From an uncultured Collinsella sp. (GTDB lineage: Bacteria > Actinomycetota > Coriobacteriia > Coriobacteriales > Coriobacteriaceae), in assembly GCA_934630735.1 (NCBI GenBank), contig CAKTWK010000013.1, positions 1 through 54,027 of the forward strand: DNA of 54,027 bases. The letters run 5' to 3'. The notes under the pieces were generated by a model. That model was not told the origin of the DNA. It was given only the letters and a program-made list of their open reading frames with translations, and searched no databases. The position numbers and the translations under genes are program-made. Shown piece after piece: positions 9,842 to 18,203 of this stretch (positions within the stretch are counted from its first letter, which is position 1; each line of letters begins with the position of its first letter).

Positions 9842-10903
9842 CTATTCAATCATGCCGCGCTCGAGCGTACCGAGCGCCGCGCGGGCGTCCCATGCCGCAA
9901 TGCGCTTCTCGGTCTTCCACGTTTGGAAGAACCAACCGGCGGCCGGCGCAAACGAAGCCAGCTGGTTGGCGATAAACACGCGCTCGTAGGCATTGCGGCC
10001 CTCGGGCGTAACCGACGAGTTGGCAAAGATCGCCGCGCCCGACCATTCGCCCACCAGCACGGGGAACCCTGTCGAAATCGCTTCTTTAAGCTCGCGCTTG
10101 TTGCGCGAAATCGCCGTCGTCAGCCCGCGGGGGCTCGTGATGTCGAGCGCGTGCTCGTCGCGGTAGTGGTACAGGTGAAGGTCCATGTAGACGTTCTTGT
10201 ACTTGGCGCCGCGCATAAAATGCTTCCACTCGCTGGGATGCCCCGAAGACGAGAAGACGACGATCTTATCCTCGGGCATATACGAACGGACGAGCTCATA
10301 GGCATCGCGATAGAAGTTGCGCAGGTAGTGGGCCGGAATACCGTCCGTCACAGTAAAGAGGCTCTTGCGTACACTCATCTGCGGCGTATCCAACAGCTCG
10401 ATGCCCAGCAGGCTCTCGGACTCACCATAGCGATCGGCCAGGCGCTCAAGCACATCGAGCGCAACGTGACGACCATTGGTGGACGAATGCCACTCAGCGA
10501 CGACTTCCGGCGTCGTGGGCGAATCGTTGGAATCGCCCTGGCCGCCGGGTACAGTCGCCAGATCGAGCAGTACGCGGATGTTGTACTTGGCGGCCCACTC
10601 AATAGCACGGTCGATATAATCGACAACCGAGATGTAGGAAACGTCGGACTCTTGCGAGCCAAAGGCATACCACGGCACCGGCAGGCGCACGGCGTTGAGA
10701 CCGATCTGCGCCATACGACGAAAATCGTCCTCGCTCACAAACGTCTCGTAATGGCGACGCATGCGCTCGTTATAAGCAGCGGTGCCCATGGCCTCCTGCA
10801 GCTCGGCTGCATTGGATGCTCCGGTCGCTGCATAGAGCGACGGGGTCACCCAGGGCTCGGGAATAAACCAACCAGAGAGATTAACGCCGAGAATCCTCTC
10901 CAT
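9842..10903 (-). CDS. Glycoside hydrolase family 5-like protein, catalytic acid apparently lost
   Basis: A (beta/alpha)8-barrel protein resembling exo-beta-1,3-glucanases of GH5 subfamily 9: it begins ILGVNLSGWFIPEPWVTPS, close to the family's GVNLGGW and EPWITPS. The nucleophile strand VLVGEWSGA keeps its Glu. The acid/base site, normally NEP, reads GIELLDTPQ, so the Glu is replaced by Thr. The conserved His after the VLLDL strand is also replaced (VLLDLATVPGG). It may be inactive or have changed chemistry. No signal peptide is visible, so it is cytoplasmic. ATG 10903 was chosen from the alignment to the family start. It has 353 aa and is co-transcribed with rsmI. Confidence 0.75.
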   Translation of the reverse strand: MERILGVNLSGWFIPEPWVTPSLYAATGASNAAELQEAMGTAAYNERMRRHYETFVSEDDFRRMAQIGLNAVRLPVPWYAFGSQESDVSYISVVDYIDRAIEWAAKYNIRVLLDLATVPGGQGDSNDSPTTPEVVAEWHSSTNGRHVALDVLERLADRYGESESLLGIELLDTPQMSVRKSLFTVTDGIPAHYLRNFYRDAYELVRSYMPEDKIVVFSSSGHPSEWKHFMRGAKYKNVYMDLHLYHYRDEHALDITSPRGLTTAISRNKRELKEAISTGFPVLVGEWSGAAIFANSSVTPEGRNAYERVFIANQLASFAPAAGWFFQTWKTEKRIAAWDARAALGTLERGMIE

Positions 10904-11154
10904 CACGGCCCCCTTCGAATCGCGCAGGTCGAACCTGCATCGTATTGCATAGGAAAAGTATCGTTTTGAGTATACCCGCGCGTGCGGACAGGCGACCGAA
11001 CGGTCTACAAAGTGGCGCAAAAGTGGGAGGAATGTCCGGGCAGACGGAGCCCGAGATGGCGCGCCGAGATGTACATATGCGCCGGAAGTAGGCGGCCGGA
11101 AGGCGTGCCCCGTTTTTTCGCAAAAGACTGGGATGCATTTTCCGCAGAGCCATG

Positions 11155-11386
11155 CATAAAAGAAAAGGACCCCTTTGCAGAGGTCCTAGTCAATTCAAGG
11201 TGGCGGGGAAGGGAATCGCGTCCGCGCGCTGCGCGGACGGACCGCTGCGGCGCTTGCGCGCCTTGCGAGCTACGCTGGCAAACGCTTGCGCGTTTACTCA
11301 GCTCCGCGCCCTCACGGGGTTCGATTCCGCGTGGGGGCCACATAAAAGAAAAGGACCCCTTTGCAGAGGTCCTAGTCAATTCAAGG

Positions 11387-11404
<18 letters not shown>
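11155..11404. repeat. tRNA-tail duplication module 3 (tRNA-Phe)
   Basis: A perfect 64-bp direct repeat (11155-11218 and 11341-11404, offset 186) covers a terminator-like hairpin and the tRNA-Phe 3' end up to the T-loop. The 122 bp between differ in sequence from modules 1 and 2 but keep the layout: a strong GTCCGCG-type hairpin, then AAACGC-TTGC-GCGTTT, then plus-strand GGGGTTCGATTCC, the T-loop variant of tRNA-Phe itself. Confidence 0.85.
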
Positions 11405-11459
<55 letters not shown>

Positions 11460-11491
11460 ATTTGAGGTGTGCCTTGTTTCAAGGCCTGATT

Positions 11492-11519
11492 AGTATAACC
11501 AAGGACGCGCTCCGGTCAA
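11492..11519 (-). promoter_or_regulatory. Promoter of tRNA-Phe
   Basis: On the minus strand TTGACC (11514-11519) and TATACT (11492-11497) are spaced 16 bp and lie 33 bp upstream of the tRNA 5' end. Confidence 0.65.
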
Positions 11520-11594
11520 CCGAGAATTTTAAAAAAGTTTTTGGGCGCGACATCGACCACGATCTCGATCCTATAGAACGGCACGTCAGAAGCA

Positions 11595-11882
11595 TCAACC
11601 GGCAGCAAGAAGTTTTTCACTCAGGGCCGCACGGGCAAACTCACTTGGCGTCATCCCCTCGGCAGCTGCCCGTCGACGAATGGCCTCCTTCATTCCCAGA
11701 GGAATCTTGACCGATAGCGTTGCCGTTCCCTCGCCTGAGAGTGGGGGCCGTCCATGCACGATCCCACCAACGGTGTGTTCGCCATCCGGAAACTCTCCGC
11801 GCTCGTACGACTCACACCACGCGTCAATCATTTCATCCGTTACAACCTGACCATTAGCGGTCGTATATGTCTTGCCCATCAT
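11595..11882 (-). CDS. Ribbon-helix-helix antitoxin
   Basis: Predicted antitoxin that neutralises the upstream toxin and represses the operon. The C-terminal half TATLSVKIPLGMKEAIRRRA followed by GMTPSEFARAALSEKL is a typical RHH DNA-binding fold. The N-terminal part (DEMIDAWCESYERGEFPDG) is acidic and likely contacts the toxin. The start ATGATG overlaps the toxin stop (ATGA arrangement) with AAAGGGG upstream. It has 95 aa. The partner family is inferred from context and size. Confidence 0.75.
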   Translation of the reverse strand: MMGKTYTTANGQVVTDEMIDAWCESYERGEFPDGEHTVGGIVHGRPPLSGEGTATLSVKIPLGMKEAIRRRAAAEGMTPSEFARAALSEKLLAAG

Positions 11883-12145
11883 CGACCCCTTTGCCGAGCT
11901 CGCTCGATCTCTTGCCAGAATTTCTTCTGAACCGGAGACAAGGCATGAATAATGAGCCATCCACGAATAAGTTCGACCGCAACGAGCTCCACGCTCCGTC
12001 CGTCCGGAAGCCATCCAATTGCAAGCCATCTCGGCGGCTCGTCTTCCGACTCGCGGCGAATACACTCAGTAACCGCGAGCCAGGCACCAAGCACCTGTTT
12101 TTCCGTCAGGTGCTTTTTGGCGTTGGGATGGATCTCGACATCCAT
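11879..12145 (-). CDS. Putative toxin of a type II toxin-antitoxin pair
   Basis: A basic 88-aa protein read just before the RHH gene and overlapping it by 4 bp. The layout HPNAKKHLTEKQVLGAW, the strand LAIGWLPDGRSVELVAVEL and then LIIHALSPVQKKFW resemble small BrnT/RelE-like actinobacterial toxins with a VIHA-type ending. The mechanism (mRNA cleavage in those families) is inferred only. GGAGGAG lies 6 bases before ATG 12145, a very strong ribosome site. Toxin-first order is less usual than antitoxin-first. It neighbours tRNA-Phe and the Tad locus. Confidence 0.65.
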   Translation of the reverse strand: MDVEIHPNAKKHLTEKQVLGAWLAVTECIRRESEDEPPRWLAIGWLPDGRSVELVAVELIRGWLIIHALSPVQKKFWQEIERARQRGR

Positions 12146-12203
12146 GCATCTCCTCCTCCATCGTACCAAATTTCGTATGACGAAAGTCCACTGTCGCCAA
12201 TTC

Positions 12204-12563
12204 CTATGCCGGCACGCGTTGGAGAGCAGGGGGTGAAACAATGATTGAAGGGCGCTCGAGTGCCGCCCAGGCGCTGGGGCAAGAACACATGCGCCAGGGA
12301 CGTACGTTTTCGTAGCATACGAGGACATTGCCATTGCGATCGATAAAGGCGATGTCGATGGGATAGGCCATAAAGCAGGTGTGAACCGAGGAACAGCGCG
12401 GAAACGCCATGACAAGCGGCAGTCCGCTGGCGGCAATCGGCCGCCGTCCCAGCATGCCGCGCAGACGCACGGTAAACGACTCCGCCACCACAAACTCGGC
12501 TGGCGTCCAGCCCAACCTGTTGAGCGCCCGCGCGTAGGCGATATAGGACGAGGCCGCACTCAC
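12204..12563 (-). CDS. DUF192 family protein
   Basis: Small protein of the DUF192 family, whose biochemical role is unknown; archaeal and bacterial structures show a single beta-rich domain. Family features are the LRGMLGRRP region, SVHTCFMAYPIDIAFID and the PWRMCSCP segment that normally precedes the LEL-type end. It overlaps the TadE-like gene by 4 bp (GTGA), so it is the last gene of the Tad operon. I prefer GTG 12563; an ATG at 12584 is also open. It has 119 aa. A role with the pilus is possible because of the coupling but unproven. Confidence 0.8.
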   Translation of the reverse strand: MSAASSYIAYARALNRLGWTPAEFVVAESFTVRLRGMLGRRPIAASGLPLVMAFPRCSSVHTCFMAYPIDIAFIDRNGNVLVCYENVRPWRMCSCPSAWAALERPSIIVSPPALQRVPA

Positions 12564-13036
12564 ATGACCACCCCCGGGCGCCATGGATCGACCGTCACCG
12601 CGCGTTCATGCGTGAGCACGGCCGGCGCCCCCAGGGAAACGCCGGCGATGCTCAGCGAACTCGGCCACGGTTCGTAGTGCATGGTGCAGGTATAGGTCCT
12701 AAACGTGCCAGAAAGAGAGAGCAGGCCACCATCCGATGACGCCGTGCCTTGCTCGCTCGAGACCTCGACCTGTAGGCCATATCCCTCCATGGCATCCTGA
12801 ATCTGAGCTTGAACGGTCACGGAAGCGTCAATGGAGCTCTCGTCACCCTCCCCGCCCGGCGCCACAGCGTGCGCCAGCACGATGTCGGGCACCACGCGGT
12901 CGAAGCGCGCGACCGCGCCGGCAAAGATCATGACGTTGTACGCGATGAGAGCCAGCACGAGCAGGACAGGCGTGACCACAGCCATCTCGACCGTCGCCTG
13001 GGCACGCTCCTCGCGCAAGCCCGTGTGAGTGCCCAT
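12560..13036 (-). CDS. TadE/TadF-like pseudopilin
   Basis: Minor pseudopilin of the Tad pilus. It opens MGTHTGLREERAQATVEMAVVTPVLLV: a short basic leader, then the TadE-type hydrophobic segment with the E of TVEMA at the pilin-like position, then about 110 exported residues with two Cys-free beta-like stretches and one CTMHYEP. The start ATG 13036 overlaps the stop of the preceding gene by one base (TAATG), indicating translational coupling. It has 158 aa. Confidence 0.8.
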   Translation of the reverse strand: MGTHTGLREERAQATVEMAVVTPVLLVLALIAYNVMIFAGAVARFDRVVPDIVLAHAVAPGGEGDESSIDASVTVQAQIQDAMEGYGLQVEVSSEQGTASSDGGLLSLSGTFRTYTCTMHYEPWPSSLSIAGVSLGAPAVLTHERAVTVDPWRPGVVM

Positions 13037-15201
13037 TACGACCCACCGCCAAAAGCTCCCACCAGCGTGGCAACATCGACCGTGAGCGGGATGGAGCCGC
13101 CGCCGGGCAGCGGGATTTCGGCGATGGTGAACACTGCCCCGTTGATCGTACGCTCGACCTGGTATTGCAAGGCCTCGCAAAGTGCCTTGGGGTCAGTCAC
13201 GCCCAAGGGGATTTTTCGCAGGGTATCTTGAGTTTTGGAGATGCCTACGATATCGGACCCCGGACTTTTGATGACATTGGCAGTATCGGTCAGCACCGGT
13301 TTTCGCAAACGCAAATCGCACGGCTCGAGTCCCAGCGCCGCCACGGAGGACGAGACGGTGTCACCGAGCCAGGACGCGATGGAACCCAACGCGCCGCCGC
13401 CCCCTCCCAAGCCACCGATCAGCTCTCCCATAAGCTCGTCGGCCGCACCCTGGATGTCTCCGTACCCCACAAGCAGGCGGCCCCAAACATCCATAACGCC
13501 GTCGAGCACGCCGGCAACGCCGCCCGAACGCTCCTCCAGCGTCGAGAAAAACCGCGCGAGGACGTTATTTTGTGCCGTCGCATCATCGGGCGCGAGCACT
13601 GCAGCAGAAATTGCACCACGATCGCCAAGCTCAACTGCCGTGTTAAACGAGGAGTTGAGCTCGTCGGGACTGGAGATGGTGCCCGAGACCGCAAAGGCGA
13701 CTACGCCGTTGCGGCCGGGCGGCGCGATGCGCGGGCGCTCACCAGAAAGTTCTTTGATGGCGGTATCGAACGCATTGCCCGCACGGTCGGCTTCGTCCTC
13801 GGTCTGACGCTCGAGTTCGAGTTCCTTGTTGCGACAGTCGACATAGTCCTCCAGGGCGTCTTTAAACTTGTCAAAGTGATACTCGAAGCCGTTTTCGATA
13901 GAGGTTGAAGGCGCCGCAACAGCACCAAGCGACAAAACGCCAAAATGGCATTTGCTGCATTTGTCCCGTCCATCGTAATCGGCAACCGAAGCAAATCCGC
14001 TCGGCGTTCCTTTCTTGTAGTTAGGGCAGGTCGTCCCGTAATGCAGATACGCCTTGTCATCGTTCACGCTAGTCGGCCACACCGCATCGGTATAGAGTTC
14101 CGTCGCCCGAACCTCATCAGAGTTGCGCGGCAGCAGCGGAATATAGGAGGAAACCCTGTCTCCGTTCTCGGTTATATATGCCCGATCGACCTCCGCGCTC
14201 GCGTAGGTATAAAACGCCTTACGCGCCGCAGACTCTGCCTTCATCTCGACACTCGAGCCTTGGGGCTTCTCATTTGTCAGACGCCAATGGTAGTAGTCCT
14301 TCGCGCGATCAAGGGCAACTTGAGGCTCCCACGTAACGCTCGATGAGTAATGCGGATTTTGAACACCGGAGAGATCCGTTAGGCTTTTTGCGCGCTCCCA
14401 CATACAAGAACAGCTGCCAACCGAACCTTTATCCGATCCACCGCAATCCGCTAGCCAGGCGCGCTCTTTGGCCTTCGCCGTCTCCTCCGATGCTTTTTGT
14501 AGCTCCTCGGCCGCGCGCTCCAGATCTTCAGAGGCATCTTTAATGGCATCGGTCGAGATTTCGGATCCTTCGAGCGCAACAAAATCAGACTCGGACGTCC
14601 TGGGCACGGCAAGCGCCGTACCGGTATAGGTTACGCCGTCGGTATCCTGCGCCGATACTGCCTGCATGGCGCGCGCGGCAACCAGGTACGGCAAGGCGGT
14701 CTCGATCTTTTGCAGGCCCTTTGCCGCGCTTTTGGCAAACTTGTTACGCGTTTTAATGATCTGGGTTCCCGTATCGATGATATCGCTGCCAACAACCTCG
14801 GCGCCCGGAATGAGAATGGCAACCAAGCCGGTGCCGATCGTGGCAAACCCCGCCAGGCCCAAACTCAAAATGCTCGCATCCACCACCGTGGCGGCTGTGT
14901 GATAGGACGACACCACGTTGGCGCCTGCCAGGGCACCGCTATCGGCCGCCACCTGGGTGTCTCCGGCGCGCGACATGCTCCATATCGCCGCGGTCGACGA
15001 AAACAGCAGCGTAAGCACCACCAGAATGACAACCGCAGAGGAGAGCGTGGTATAGGCACCGTCTTCGATAAACAAGTCGATACCGGCACGACCCATAAAG
15101 CCGCCCCGCTTGTGGCGAGTGCCTGGTCGACGGTGGGCCGCAAGCCCTTGCGTCACCCGCAGTAGGCAGCGCCTAATACCATGCAGCAATCCATGAATCA
15201 T
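13036..15201 (-). CDS. tadG: TadG-like pilus assembly protein with large extracellular region
   Basis: A 721-aa protein with an N-terminal membrane helix (about residues 48-67, TTLSSAVVILVVLTLLF) followed by QVAADSGALAGA, the hallmark of TadG-type proteins. The remaining about 640 residues should be outside the membrane and include a helical segment rich in E/K/A, a Cys-rich part (CGGSDKGSVGSCSCM and CSKCHFG) and a Gly-rich stretch LIGGLGGGGGALG. ATG 15201 has GGAGGGAG upstream and overlaps the TadE gene by 29 bp; an internal ATG at 15096 is an alternative. It is unusually large for the family and could present the pilus base or tip at the surface. Confidence 0.75.
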   Translation of the reverse strand: MIHGLLHGIRRCLLRVTQGLAAHRRPGTRHKRGGFMGRAGIDLFIEDGAYTTLSSAVVILVVLTLLFSSTAAIWSMSRAGDTQVAADSGALAGANVVSSYHTAATVVDASILSLGLAGFATIGTGLVAILIPGAEVVGSDIIDTGTQIIKTRNKFAKSAAKGLQKIETALPYLVAARAMQAVSAQDTDGVTYTGTALAVPRTSESDFVALEGSEISTDAIKDASEDLERAAEELQKASEETAKAKERAWLADCGGSDKGSVGSCSCMWERAKSLTDLSGVQNPHYSSSVTWEPQVALDRAKDYYHWRLTNEKPQGSSVEMKAESAARKAFYTYASAEVDRAYITENGDRVSSYIPLLPRNSDEVRATELYTDAVWPTSVNDDKAYLHYGTTCPNYKKGTPSGFASVADYDGRDKCSKCHFGVLSLGAVAAPSTSIENGFEYHFDKFKDALEDYVDCRNKELELERQTEDEADRAGNAFDTAIKELSGERPRIAPPGRNGVVAFAVSGTISSPDELNSSFNTAVELGDRGAISAAVLAPDDATAQNNVLARFFSTLEERSGGVAGVLDGVMDVWGRLLVGYGDIQGAADELMGELIGGLGGGGGALGSIASWLGDTVSSSVAALGLEPCDLRLRKPVLTDTANVIKSPGSDIVGISKTQDTLRKIPLGVTDPKALCEALQYQVERTINGAVFTIAEIPLPGGGSIPLTVDVATLVGAFGGGS

Positions 15202-15685
15202 AATCTCCCTCCAGCCATTCGGGACGTGATCGATACGAGACGTCGACCTTGAGCTCGACATAGCCGCCCTCACCCGCACTGCCCATGGCCTGCACAAATG
15301 CACCGATCACGGGCAGCGGCTCAACCTCGCCGGCAACAGACACGGACGAAACGCCGCCGGCACCGGCCCGCCCCAACTCGATATCCCACGACAGCGGCCC
15401 GCCGGCATGAAAAATCGAGACGTTGGGCACCGCGGCAAGTCTGCGGCGAGTGAACTCCTTAAGGTCATCGTCGTCCTCCACCGTCGTCGTGGTCATAAGC
15501 CGCGCGGTCTCGGCGGCGGCAGACTCCATGACCGCGCGCGTATAGAGCAGGCACACCGGCTGCAACGCGAGCAAGATAAGCGCCAAAAACGTCGGTAGCA
15601 AAAAGGCGGCCTCGACCGTAGACTGTGCCCGATCCTCGCACGCGATATCAATACAGAGCGATGTCCTTGGCACCCGTCGCGGCAT
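15173..15685 (-). CDS. tadE: TadE-like pseudopilin
   Basis: TadE family pseudopilin: DRAQSTVEAAFLLPTFLALI gives the conserved TVEAA entry to the hydrophobic helix, followed by an exported domain with an acidic patch (VEDDDDLKEF). It is read between the second Flp-like pilin and TadG and overlaps both. The start is uncertain: ATG 15685 has a weak ribosome site and overlaps the upstream gene by 38 bp, while a better-placed AAGGAC precedes only non-ATG codons near 15650. It has about 170 aa with the listed start. Confidence 0.75.
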   Translation of the reverse strand: MPRRVPRTSLCIDIACEDRAQSTVEAAFLLPTFLALILLALQPVCLLYTRAVMESAAAETARLMTTTTVEDDDDLKEFTRRRLAAVPNVSIFHAGGPLSWDIELGRAGAGGVSSVSVAGEVEPLPVIGAFVQAMGSAGEGGYVELKVDVSYRSRPEWLEGDYDSWIAAWY

Positions 15686-15866
15686 CGATAACCGACGATG
15701 GGGCGACGCCATGAGACGCTGCCCGCTCGACCAGTGCCGCCAAGCGTCCATCGGTGCCAGCGCGCCAAAGCCCCGCAATCGCCAGCACAATCGACAACAG
15801 CGCCACGGTGACGATGGCGTATTCGACGGTCGACTGAGCAGATTCCTCACGCAGGACATCATGCAT
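15648..15866 (-). CDS. Second Flp-like pilin (72 aa)
   Basis: A short leader with MHDVLREESAQSTVEYAIV matches the Flp pilin processing region, where a prepilin peptidase cuts before the hydrophobic helix and the Glu and Tyr are conserved. The helix VTVALLSIVLAIAGL follows, then a C-terminal part AALVERAASHGVAP not typical of the main Flp. GGAGGGG precedes ATG 15866. It may be a minor or alternative pilin alongside the canonical Flp at 16395-16628. Confidence 0.75.
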   Translation of the reverse strand: MHDVLREESAQSTVEYAIVTVALLSIVLAIAGLWRAGTDGRLAALVERAASHGVAPSSVIDAATGAKDIALY

Positions 15867-15867
15867 T

Positions 15868-16431
15868 TCACGACCCCTCCTTTGACTCCGTTGTTTGCGG
15901 AACCAGACGCACGGCACGCAGGCGGCACGAGGCATCGCCAGCATCCGCAGCAACCGTCACCATGTCGACCCAGCCTCGCCCATCGCGCACGATGGCGCCC
16001 CATACGTTGCCCTTAATATCGAGATAGCCGCTCAGGGCGAGCTGGGCCGTGGGCACCTCGCGATAGGCGCGCAACAGGTCTGCCGCCGCCTCGGTCATCG
16101 GCCGGTCCTCGGACCATGCGAGCCGAACCGCGATCGCGTTGTCTGCAGGCGGCTCCGTCGCGCTGGCCGCCCGCTCGTCGAGTGCCTGCAAAAAGGTCCG
16201 AGCCGTGACGGCGGCATTCTGACCGCCCGAATCTCGCGCGCCTTCCGCTTGTGACACCGCCGCCGAGCCCGATCCCAAATCGGCAGTAGCGCCTGGACGC
16301 TGCTGTCGCGCAACACCCAGCCCCCAAAGCGTCACCGCTATTGCCACGAGCAAACAGACGAGCACCAGCGACGAACCAACAGGCCGCCTGCCTCCTACAG
16401 GCTGTTGATGCCGTCTTTGATCGCGTTCCAT
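15868..16431 (-). CDS. Membrane-anchored Tad-locus protein, unknown family
   Basis: I do not recognise this 187-aa protein. After a short Arg/Gln-rich start, residues about 20-42 (SSLVLVCLLVAIAVTLWGL) form one membrane helix. The rest is probably exterior and has a conserved-looking segment around GYLDIKGNVWGAIVRDGRGW, reminiscent of a small beta domain. It lies between two pilin genes and its stop abuts the second Flp start (TGAAATG), so it is likely a pilus accessory. ATG 16431 lies inside the flp gene with a weak site; GGAGG at the flp stop could drive a later start. Confidence 0.6.
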   Translation of the reverse strand: MERDQRRHQQPVGGRRPVGSSLVLVCLLVAIAVTLWGLGVARQQRPGATADLGSGSAAVSQAEGARDSGGQNAAVTARTFLQALDERAASATEPPADNAIAVRLAWSEDRPMTEAAADLLRAYREVPTAQLALSGYLDIKGNVWGAIVRDGRGWVDMVTVAADAGDASCRLRAVRLVPQTTESKEGS

Positions 16432-16628
16432 AGTTCTTCGACTTTGCTCTTAAACGCGACGATGGCGATAATCGCGATCACTACGAGCACGCCGACCAGG
16501 ATGGCGTATTCGGTAGTGCCCTGCGCGCTCTCCTCCCGCAACAGCGCCTTGGCACGCTGGCGAGCGCGGATTGCCCGGCAAAAAGCCCAGCTCCAAGCCT
16601 TGCCCGCAATGTCGGTCATCGTGTTCAT
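16395..16628 (-). CDS. flp: Flp/Fap-type major pilin
   Basis: A 77-aa pilin precursor. The mature part starts near EESAQGTTEYAILVGVL, the Flp consensus with the conserved Glu and Tyr, followed by a long hydrophobic helix (VVIAIIAIVAF) and a short polar tail KSKVEELWNAIKDGINSL. A basic leader of about 30 residues precedes it. It should be processed by a TadV-type prepilin peptidase, which is not encoded in this window. It follows tadC directly. Confidence 0.9.
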   Translation of the reverse strand: MNTMTDIAGKAWSWAFCRAIRARQRAKALLREESAQGTTEYAILVGVLVVIAIIAIVAFKSKVEELWNAIKDGINSL

Positions 16629-16638
16629 GTATTCCTCC

Positions 16639-17280
16639 CTACATCATCCCGCCTGCTCCCAGCAGCGGGCCCAATATGGACAGAAGCAACGCCGGCAAGA
16701 TGAGCGTGCCGGTGGGAATCAGCAACTTGACCGGTGCGCGCTCGATCTCGCGCTCGACTGCGGCGCGATGGGCCGCACGAATCTCGCGACTTTGAGCAGC
16801 CAGCGTCTCGGCCAACGGAGCGCCCAGGGCAAGCGCCTGCCCCACCGTGATGGCAAAGGTCTCGAGCGCCCTCACGTCCAAATCACGCGCAGCAGCCAAC
16901 AGCTCGGCCTCGCGCGTCCCCACACCCACCTGCCACGCCATGCAGGCGCGCTCAAGGCGAAGAGCCAGCACTGACCGGCGGTTAGCACAGAAAATCTCAA
17001 GCGCTGCATCAAACGAAAGACCGGCCGAAAGCCCCAGGCGCACCACGTCGATCATCTCGGACACCTCGCCAAGCGACACCCGCGCCGGGCCGCCCGCCCC
17101 AATCGCGCCCTTCATTCGCGCGGTCAGGGCATCGATCACCGAGCAGCCCGCAGCAAAGACCAGTACCGCCTCACGCTTGCACGCCTCTGCAATCTTGCGA
17201 GCATCCGCACGCTCCAAACCCGTCGCGACAAATACGCTCAGGGCACACAGACAAGCCACGACCCCGACTAGGGCGCTCAT
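16639..17280 (-). CDS. tadC: Tad pilus inner-membrane platform protein TadC
   Basis: T2SF-domain membrane protein that pairs with TadB to form the platform turned by the TadA ATPase. There is an N-terminal membrane helix (LVGVVACLCALSVFVATGL), then the cytoplasmic helical domain with GLSAGLSFDAALE, the signature of the type II secretion F domain, and a C-terminal double hydrophobic segment (LLIPTGTLILPALLLSILGP). It has 213 aa. ATG 17280 overlaps the tadB stop in an ATGA arrangement. Confidence 0.88.
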   Translation of the reverse strand: MSALVGVVACLCALSVFVATGLERADARKIAEACKREAVLVFAAGCSVIDALTARMKGAIGAGGPARVSLGEVSEMIDVVRLGLSAGLSFDAALEIFCANRRSVLALRLERACMAWQVGVGTREAELLAAARDLDVRALETFAITVGQALALGAPLAETLAAQSREIRAAHRAAVEREIERAPVKLLIPTGTLILPALLLSILGPLLGAGGMM

Positions 17281-18203
17281 AACTCCACCCGCATAATGCG
17301 CCGGATAACTACCAGGGCAACGACGTTGAGGGCAAGTCCCAGCACCACAGCGCCCGCACCAGCCGGCGTCGCAAGACCGCGGCGAAAGTCTGCCGAAAGC
17401 AAAGCCAGTACCGCGCACATGCCCGCCGGCATCGCCGCGACCATGTGTGCCGACATACGCGCCTGTGACGTCTTAACGTCCAGACGGCGTTTGAGCTCAA
17501 TGCGCTCACCCACCATGCTCGACGCCTCGGACAGCAAGCCGGCAAGCGGAGCCCCGGTACGCTGCGATACTTTGAGCGCCAAGGTGACAAGCGAAAGGCC
17601 GGGGGCATCGATGCGAACGAGCAGGTCATCGAGTGCGTCGGTCGCCGAGATACCGCAATCGATTGCCGCCGCCACCCGCAAAAACTCGGTATGCACCGGC
17701 TCTTGCGCATGGGCGCCCACAAAGCGCATGCCCTGTGCCAGCGAATGCCCCGAGGCAAGTGACATGGATAACGCTGTGAATGCCTCGGGCATAGCCTCTT
17801 CCACATCATGCTGTTCGCGTCGGCGATCGAAGGTGTCACGCGCGGCGCCCACGCCAAACGGCGCCACCAGCCCCAAGGCAAAGCCGATGGGCGACAACGA
17901 CGCAACGGCCAGCAAAACGCTGCAGATACCACTCGACAGCAGCAGAAATGCCAGACGAGCCGCGTTATCCTCAATAGTAAGCCCAAGGCGATCTGCGGGA
18001 ATCAGCGACGCCCACGAGCGGGCAATCTTTGTCAGCAGGTCGTTTTCCGCCAACTCACGCGGCAGCTTCTCCGCCATCGATTCGAGCGTCTGGCGCGCCA
18101 GCTCCGCCGGCGGCATCCGCGGCACACGAGGCTCTGCCCCACACGCCGTCGCGACAGAAAGCCCCGCCAAACCCCCTACGACGAGGGACATAGCGATCTC
18201 CAT
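17277..18203 (-). CDS. tadB: Tad pilus inner-membrane platform protein TadB
   Basis: T2SF-domain platform protein. Membrane helices are visible near the N-terminus ([18 protein letters not shown]), around residue 90-125 (FLLLSSGICSVLLAVASL) and at the C-terminus, with the cytoplasmic domain ALSMSLASGHSLAQGMRFV between them. It has 308 aa, the usual size. It overlaps tadA by 28 bp and tadC by 4 bp, so the three are translated in sequence. Confidence 0.88.
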   Translation of the reverse strand: MEIAMSLVVGGLAGLSVATACGAEPRVPRMPPAELARQTLESMAEKLPRELAENDLLTKIARSWASLIPADRLGLTIEDNAARLAFLLLSSGICSVLLAVASLSPIGFALGLVAPFGVGAARDTFDRRREQHDVEEAMPEAFTALSMSLASGHSLAQGMRFVGAHAQEPVHTEFLRVAAAIDCGISATDALDDLLVRIDAPGLSLVTLALKVSQRTGAPLAGLLSEASSMVGERIELKRRLDVKTSQARMSAHMVAAMPAGMCAVLALLSADFRRGLATPAGAGAVVLGLALNVVALVVIRRIMRVEL

